64,000 nt of DNA from contig NZ_JACGXN010000006.1 of assembly GCF_014138285.1 (NCBI RefSeq), forward strand, positions 1 through 64,000, given 5' to 3'. Every line of letters starts with the position of its first letter. Position 1 is the first letter of the stretch. The notes below the pieces were generated by a model. The model did no database searches, had not been told where the DNA came from, and saw nothing but the letters and a program-made list of their open reading frames with translations. The DNA is from Phyllobacterium myrsinacearum (GTDB lineage Bacteria > Pseudomonadota > Alphaproteobacteria > Rhizobiales > Rhizobiaceae). Of this stretch, positions 59,160-64,000 are shown piece by piece. Made by a program: the position numbers and the translations under genes.

Positions 59160-60782
59160 ATCGACGGGATCGGAATCGCGCAGCAGGGCTTCCAGAGTTT
59201 CCAGCCTGTCCGCCTCGATCGGCGGCTTGTCCCAGCGCAGGCGGGAGATGCGGGGAAAGCGCATGGCAACACCGGACTTGTGCCGTTTTGACCGGTTCAA
59301 TCCCTCAAAAGCCACTTCCAGCACAAGACCGTGGTTCGGCTCTGCCCGCACCGAGCGCACCGGGCCGAAGCGTTCGGTGGTGTTGTTGCGCACATAGGCA
59401 TCGAGCTGTTTCAACTCCTCATCGGTAAAGCCGAAATAAGCCTTTCCGACCGGAACAAGATGCGGATCATCTTCCGGGCCGGTCCAGACGGCAAATGTGT
59501 AATCCGAATAGAAGCTGGAACGCTTGCCGTGGCCGCGCTGGGCATAGACAAGAACAGCGTCGATGGTAAAGGGATCGCGTTTCCACTTGAACCACGGCCC
59601 TTTTGGTCGTCCAGGCACGTAAGCAGAATCGCGCCGTTTCAGCATCAGCCCTTCGATCACAGGATGCGGTGGGTTCTGACGCATTGCGACAAGGTCGTCG
59701 AACGTGGTGTACGGCACGAGCGGCGACAGATCGAAACGAGTGGAATCGAGATCGGAGACAAAGCGCTCAAGCCTTTGCCTCCGTTCAGCAAAAGGCAATG
59801 CCCGGATGTCTTCATCGCCGTCAATCAGCAGATCGTAAAGCCGCACGAATGCCGGATGGCTCTCCATCTGTTTGGCCGAGACAACTTTCCGGTTGAGACG
59901 CTGCTGCAAATCGCCGAAGGCACCGATTTCGATGGTCTCGTCCAGGCTGCGGGCAACGAGCAGTTCGCCGTCCAGCGTTCCCTCGAAAAGCATGGCGTCG
60001 GCAATATCGGGGAAGGCATGGGAGATATCGTCGCCCGTACGCGAATAGATGCGATGCTGGCCGGCTTCCGCGGTCAACTGCACGCGGATGCCGTCCCACT
60101 TCCACTCTGCCGCATAATCTTCTGCAATGATCTTCGCGTAGTCCGGCTCTTCGAGTGGGGTCGAAAGCATGACAGGCCGAAATGGGGCTGCCGCGAGACT
60201 TACCGGCTTTTCGGCCTTTCCTTCAAGCCAGGCGAACAGGGATTGATAGGGCGGCTTCAATCCGTGCCAAAGCTCTTCGATCTCGGTGACATCGACTTTG
60301 CCGAACTCTGCGAGTGCCTGCTTGGCCAGCCGGGCGGAAACGCCGATGCGCAGGCCGCCGGTCACCAGCTTCAGCAAGGCATAGCGGGCGGAAGCATCGA
60401 GCTGGTCGAGCCATTTTTCCACGAGCCTGATCGCATCGCTGCGTGACGCGCGCGACAGCGAGGCGACAACATCACCAAGGGTGGGGATGGCGTTGGCGCG
60501 CGACGGTTCCTTCGCTGACCAGACCAGGGAAATCGTCTCGGCGAGATCGCCGACATAGTCATAGGAATAAGCAAAGAGCTGCTCGTCCATGCGCTCGGCG
60601 ACGAGACCACGCAGCATGGCCGGTTTGACATTGGCGATGTCGAGATCGCGCGTGATGGCCGCAAGGGCAAGGCCGCGGTCCGGGTCCGGCGTCTGCCTGA
60701 AATAATCAACGAGCAGCGTGATCTTGCCGTTGCGTTGCGGCGTGAGCACAAGCCTGTCGAGTAGGGCCGCGAATTCCCGCAT
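59157..60782 (-). CDS. ATP-dependent DNA ligase (Lhr-associated type)
   Basis: A 541-residue ligase: an N-terminal DNA-binding domain (about 1-200), adenylation domain with nucleophile Lys228 in EWKWDGIR, and a C-terminal OB fold. The motif IV-like EGTLDGELLV and motif V block MLKRRDSAYVPGRPKGPWFKWKRD are present. This three-gene group (ligase, exonuclease, DEXH helicase) forms a DNA repair set in many proteobacteria. It starts at 60782, adjoining the exonuclease stop. The 541-residue length and lack of a polymerase domain exclude LigD. Confidence 0.95.
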   Translation of the reverse strand: MREFAALLDRLVLTPQRNGKITLLVDYFRQTPDPDRGLALAAITRDLDIANVKPAMLRGLVAERMDEQLFAYSYDYVGDLAETISLVWSAKEPSRANAIPTLGDVVASLSRASRSDAIRLVEKWLDQLDASARYALLKLVTGGLRIGVSARLAKQALAEFGKVDVTEIEELWHGLKPPYQSLFAWLEGKAEKPVSLAAAPFRPVMLSTPLEEPDYAKIIAEDYAAEWKWDGIRVQLTAEAGQHRIYSRTGDDISHAFPDIADAMLFEGTLDGELLVARSLDETIEIGAFGDLQQRLNRKVVSAKQMESHPAFVRLYDLLIDGDEDIRALPFAERRQRLERFVSDLDSTRFDLSPLVPYTTFDDLVAMRQNPPHPVIEGLMLKRRDSAYVPGRPKGPWFKWKRDPFTIDAVLVYAQRGHGKRSSFYSDYTFAVWTGPEDDPHLVPVGKAYFGFTDEELKQLDAYVRNNTTERFGPVRSVRAEPNHGLVLEVAFEGLNRSKRHKSGVAMRFPRISRLRWDKPPIEADRLETLEALLRDSDPVD

Positions 60783-61798
60783 CAGTTCCCCTCGTCTTCA
60801 TAGCCGACCAGATGCAGCGGCCGGGCGGCAAAACCATTGAGATCGCACCATCTGACGAGCGCCTCCTCGCGCCCGTGGGTCACCCAGACCTGGGAGGGGG
60901 CCAGTTCATTGATCGTGCTTGTAAGCTCATCCCAGTCGCAATGATCGGATAGAATGATTGGCAGCTCCACCCCCTGCTGGCGCGCACGCTGGCGAATACG
61001 CATCCAGCCCGAGGCAAAGCATGAAACAGGATCGGGAAAACGCCGAGCCCAGCGGTCCTGAAACGAAGACGGCGGCCCGACGACGACGCTACCGGCAAAA
61101 TCCTGCGGCGTACCGGTTTCAAGTGTCGCCGGGGACAATGGTCCAAGATCGATGCCCTGTGACTCGTAATATTCACAGAGCTTTGTCAGGGCGCCGTGGA
61201 TGTAGATTGTCCTGTCATAGCCTGCATCCCGCAACATGCGGATAACCCGTTGCGCCTTGCCCAGTGCATAGGCGCCCACGAGGTGCGAGCGCTCCGGAAA
61301 CTGTTCGATGGATTTCATCAGCTTGGCAATTTCGTCCCGGGCGTCGGGATGACGAAATACCGGCAAAGCGAAGGTTGCTTCCGTAATGAACACATCACAG
61401 GGAACGGGTTCAAAACCGATGCAGGTTGGATCGGGTGCGCGTTTATAGTCACCGGAGCAGACGATGCGCATGCCGTCTTTCTCGACAGCAATCTGGGCTG
61501 AGCCAAGCACGTGGCCCGCAGGATGAAAACTAACCTTTATACCATTGATCTCGCTGACAGTTCCGAGCTCTGCCGTCTGCGTCGTTCCGGCAAAATCGTC
61601 GCCATAGCGTATCCCCATGATATCGAGTGTCTGCTGCGTTGCCATGACGTGTTGGTGGCCGGATCTCGCGTGATCCGCATGGCCATGCGTTATCAGAGCG
61701 CGCTCGACCGGACTGACGGGATCGATATGGAAATCCCCTGCGGGAGAATAGAGACCTGCTGGTGTTGATCGCAAAAGCGCCTCGGGACGGGTCAGCAT
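60782..61798 (-). CDS. Ligase-associated DNA exonuclease (metallo-beta-lactamase fold)
   Basis: A 338-residue MBL/beta-CASP-like protein: HGHADHAR at about 39-46 gives the metal-binding motif, CSGDYKRAPDPT the second, EATFALPVFRHPDARDE the third and LSDHCDW the later His. It is the ligase-associated exonuclease of the Lhr-core operon and should trim DNA ends before ligation. Its stop shares a base with the ligase start. It is divergent from the helicase. Confidence 0.93.
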   Translation of the reverse strand: MLTRPEALLRSTPAGLYSPAGDFHIDPVSPVERALITHGHADHARSGHQHVMATQQTLDIMGIRYGDDFAGTTQTAELGTVSEINGIKVSFHPAGHVLGSAQIAVEKDGMRIVCSGDYKRAPDPTCIGFEPVPCDVFITEATFALPVFRHPDARDEIAKLMKSIEQFPERSHLVGAYALGKAQRVIRMLRDAGYDRTIYIHGALTKLCEYYESQGIDLGPLSPATLETGTPQDFAGSVVVGPPSSFQDRWARRFPDPVSCFASGWMRIRQRARQQGVELPIILSDHCDWDELTSTINELAPSQVWVTHGREEALVRWCDLNGFAARPLHLVGYEDEGN

Positions 61799-61912
61799 TG
61801 TTCACTCCACCTTTCTGCACCAACGAAGATAGGCAGCATTTGGCTCCACGCAAATGCCGAAACCGCGAAAGAAAACTTGGCGCTTTCATTCCACGCCATT
61901 ACATTCGCTCCT

Positions 61913-64000
61913 GTGAGCATCAAGACCAAGCCCCTTTTCTCCGACGGCAGTTCTCTCCTGCCAAAACCTTTCCTGGACTGGTTTCAGGCCAAGGGTTGGG
62001 CTCCCCGTGCGCATCAGCTGGAATTGCTTGAAGAAGCGCAACAGGGCCATTCGGCCCTGCTCATTGCGCCGACGGGTGCGGGCAAGACATTGGCTGGCTT
62101 TCTACCGGCGCTGGTCGATCTGGCCACACGCGGCAAGAGCAACAATGCCAGCCGGGGCGTTCACACGCTCTATATCTCACCGCTCAAGGCGCTGACCGTT
62201 GACATCGAACGCAATCTTGCCAGACCCATCGAGGAAATCGGGCTCGACATCACCATCGAAACACGTACCGGGGATACACCGGCCTATAAGCGGCAGCGCC
62301 AGAAGCTTGTTCCCCCCGATATTCTTCTGACCACGCCGGAGCAGCTTGCCCTTTTGATCGCCAACAAGGATGCCGGGCGGTTCTTCTCGGATCTGCGCTA
62401 TGTCATCTTCGATGAGTTGCATTCGCTTGTCACATCCAAACGCGGACACCTCCTGTCGCTGGGACTGGCGCGGCTGCGTATTTTGCAGCCGGGCCTGCAA
62501 ACCATCGGTCTTTCCGCGACCGTTGCCGATCCGGACGCCTTGCGGCGCTGGTTACTGCCGCAGCTGGAGGGCGGGCTCATGGCCAGCCTTGTCAAGGTGG
62601 AGGGTGGTGCCAAACCCCATATCACCATTCTTGAAACGTCAGACCGTATTCCCTGGGCCGGGCATTCGGCCGTTTATGCGTTGCCGGGCATCTATGAAGC
62701 GATCAAACGGCACCAGACGACGCTGATTTTCGTCAATACCCGCAGTCAGGCGGAGCGTCTGTTCCACGACCTGTGGATGGCAAACGACGATAATCTGCCG
62801 ATCGCGTTGCATCACGGTTCGCTGGATGTCAGCAAGCGGCGCAAGGTTGAAGAGGCCATGGCCAGCAATGCGCTGCGGGCGGTCGTCGCCACCTCGACCC
62901 TCGATCTCGGCATCGACTGGGGCGACGTCGATCTCGTCATTCATGTCGGTGCACCGAAGGGCGCGAGCCGATTGGCGCAACGTATTGGTCGTTCCAACCA
63001 CCGGATGGACGAGCCCTCGCGCGCGATCCTTGTTCCGGCCAACCGTTTCGAGGTGATGGAATGTCAGGCGGCACTGGATGCCAATTATCTTGGCGCCCAG
63101 GATACGCCGCCTCTCGGTGATGGTTCACTGGATGTGCTTGCCCAGCACGTTCTGGGCATGGCTTGCGCTGAACCGTTTCATGAGGATGCTCTTTTCGAAG
63201 AGATTACGACGGCCCTGCCCTATGCGGGCTTGCCGCGTGAAACGTTTCACCGGATTATCGATTTCGTCGCCACGGGTGGTTATGCCCTGAAAAGCTATGA
63301 ACGCTTTGCCAAAATCCGCCAAACTGCGGATGGCACATGGCGCGTGACGCACCCGCGCGTAGCTCAGCAGTACAGGCTGAATATTGGCACAATCATTGAA
63401 GCTCCCAGTCTCAACGTTCGCCTGACCCGCCAGCGCGGCAAGGGCGGCAATGCGCGTGGCGGTCCGGTGCTTGGAAAAGTGGAAGAGTCGTTTCTGGAGG
63501 CCCTGTCCCCGGGTGATACGTTCTTCTTTTCAGGGCGGGTGCTGCGCTTTGAAGGCATTCGCGAGAATGAATGTCTTGTTTCCAATGCGGAAGGGTTTGA
63601 TGCAAAGATACCCGCCTATGCGGGCGGAAAGTTCCCGCTGAGCACATATCTTGCTGATCAGGTGCGCTCCATGCTTGCCGATCCGGATCGCTGGGGTGCC
63701 CTGCCCGATCAGGTCAGTGACTGGCTGAGAATCCAGGCGGAAAAATCGGTGCTACCCGATCCCGGCAGCCTGCTGGTCGAAACATTCCCGCGCGGTGAAC
63801 GCTATTACATGGTGATCTACCCCTTTGAAGGGCGGCTTGCGCATCAGACACTTGGCATGCTGCTGACCCGGCGGCTCGAACGGGCCAAGGCCCGGCCTCT
63901 CGGCTTTGTCGCCACGGATTACGCTTTGTCGATCTGGGGCCTGCGCGACATGGGCCGCATGTCCAGAAAGGGCGAGCTGCCGCTTTCCGAGTTTTTCGAT
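61913..64000 (+). CDS. Ligase-associated DEXH-box helicase (Lhr-core type), truncated by window end
   Basis: The frame is open from GTG 61913 to the last base (696 codons), so the 3' end lies beyond the window. Helicase motifs: Walker A APTGAGKT (about 48), DELH box in VIFDELHSL, SAT in GLSATV, and motif VI QRIGRSNHR. The remaining part is the family-specific C-terminal region. The usual partner, a ligase-associated metallophosphoesterase, may follow downstream. The start codon is not certain because no ribosome site is evident, but the N-terminal FLDWFQAKGWAPRAHQLELL block fits the family. Confidence 0.93.
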   Translation, partial: MSIKTKPLFSDGSSLLPKPFLDWFQAKGWAPRAHQLELLEEAQQGHSALLIAPTGAGKTLAGFLPALVDLATRGKSNNASRGVHTLYISPLKALTVDIERNLARPIEEIGLDITIETRTGDTPAYKRQRQKLVPPDILLTTPEQLALLIANKDAGRFFSDLRYVIFDELHSLVTSKRGHLLSLGLARLRILQPGLQTIGLSATVADPDALRRWLLPQLEGGLMASLVKVEGGAKPHITILETSDRIPWAGHSAVYALPGIYEAIKRHQTTLIFVNTRSQAERLFHDLWMANDDNLPIALHHGSLDVSKRRKVEEAMASNALRAVVATSTLDLGIDWGDVDLVIHVGAPKGASRLAQRIGRSNHRMDEPSRAILVPANRFEVMECQAALDANYLGAQDTPPLGDGSLDVLAQHVLGMACAEPFHEDALFEEITTALPYAGLPRETFHRIIDFVATGGYALKSYERFAKIRQTADGTWRVTHPRVAQQYRLNIGTIIEAPSLNVRLTRQRGKGGNARGGPVLGKVEESFLEALSPGDTFFFSGRVLRFEGIRENECLVSNAEGFDAKIPAYAGGKFPLSTYLADQVRSMLADPDRWGALPDQVSDWLRIQAEKSVLPDPGSLLVETFPRGERYYMVIYPFEGRLAHQTLGMLLTRRLERAKARPLGFVATDYALSIWGLRDMGRMSRKGELPLSEFFD

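Noticed and set aside
59331..60446. A 371-codon plus-strand frame opposite the DNA ligase gene
   Set aside because: Shadow of a well-supported ligase; no domain or start signal.
1..64000. CRISPR arrays, tRNA or rRNA genes, prophage modules
   Set aside because: No regularly spaced direct repeats, cloverleaf-like segments, rRNA signatures or phage structural genes were noticed.

Overview
The window reads as part of a secondary replicon (megaplasmid or chromid) of an alphaproteobacterium of the order Hyphomicrobiales (Rhizobiales), most like Brucella/Ochrobactrum, Phyllobacterium or Mesorhizobium. The main grounds are a complete repABC replication and partition operon with its counter-transcribed RNA (1.9-5.8 kb), Sinorhizobium-type frcBCAK fructose transport genes, an RpoE-ChrR sigma/anti-sigma pair, and the density of ABC uptake systems typical of soil and plant-associated rhizobia. 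The species is an inference; there is no rRNA or tRNA gene in the window.

Layout. 0-1.4 kb: tail of an IS110-type transposase and an orphan LacI regulator. 1.4-5.8 kb: repABC with candidate partition palindromes. 5.8-11.2 kb (minus): gntR-kduI-kduD plus a polar-amino-acid-type ABC transporter, a hexuronate/pectin breakdown operon. 11.5-13.6 kb: an acetolactate synthase gene behind a Val/Leu-rich leader peptide and attenuator. 13.7-22.8 kb: gntR, a Cys/Met-metabolism PLP lyase, a CUT1 sugar-type ABC transporter, then a cystine-type ABC transporter. 23-26 kb: a PAS-PAS-GGDEF diguanylate cyclase and small stress genes. 26-30.1 kb: a galactose dehydrogenase, lactonase, DgoK and DgoA operon (De Ley-Doudoroff pathway) with a divergent iclR. 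30.3-33.9 kb: a subtilase autotransporter. 34-35 kb: a proline iminopeptidase carrying an in-frame palindromic repeat. 35-42.3 kb: frcBCA, a D-lyxose/mannose isomerase and frcK, divergent from a ROK regulator, a sugar mutarotase and a fructokinase. 42.7-51.5 kb: an oligopeptide ABC operon with three tandem paralogous binding proteins. 51.8-59.1 kb: a photo-oxidative stress block (photolyase, DUF1365, COG2907 flavoprotein; divergent ECF sigma, ChrR, lipoprotein esterase; DUF1295; DUF2177). 59.2-64 kb: ATP-dependent DNA ligase, ligase-associated exonuclease and the start of the Lhr-type helicase.

How the genes work together. Most of the window is nutrient capture: each catabolic block pairs a regulator (GntR, IclR, ROK) with enzymes and often an ABC importer, and several binding-protein genes are separated from their permease genes by strong hairpins that probably set binding-protein excess. 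The most interesting part is the stress block. Three promoters there share a TGATCC-N18-TA architecture, matching the singlet-oxygen RpoE promoter class, and the ChrR anti-sigma has lost two of the four usual zinc ligands of its sigma-binding domain. Other points worth a second look are the ilv leader/attenuator, the repeat element inside the peptidase gene, the triplicated oppA, and a structured 270-base spacer inside a permease operon.
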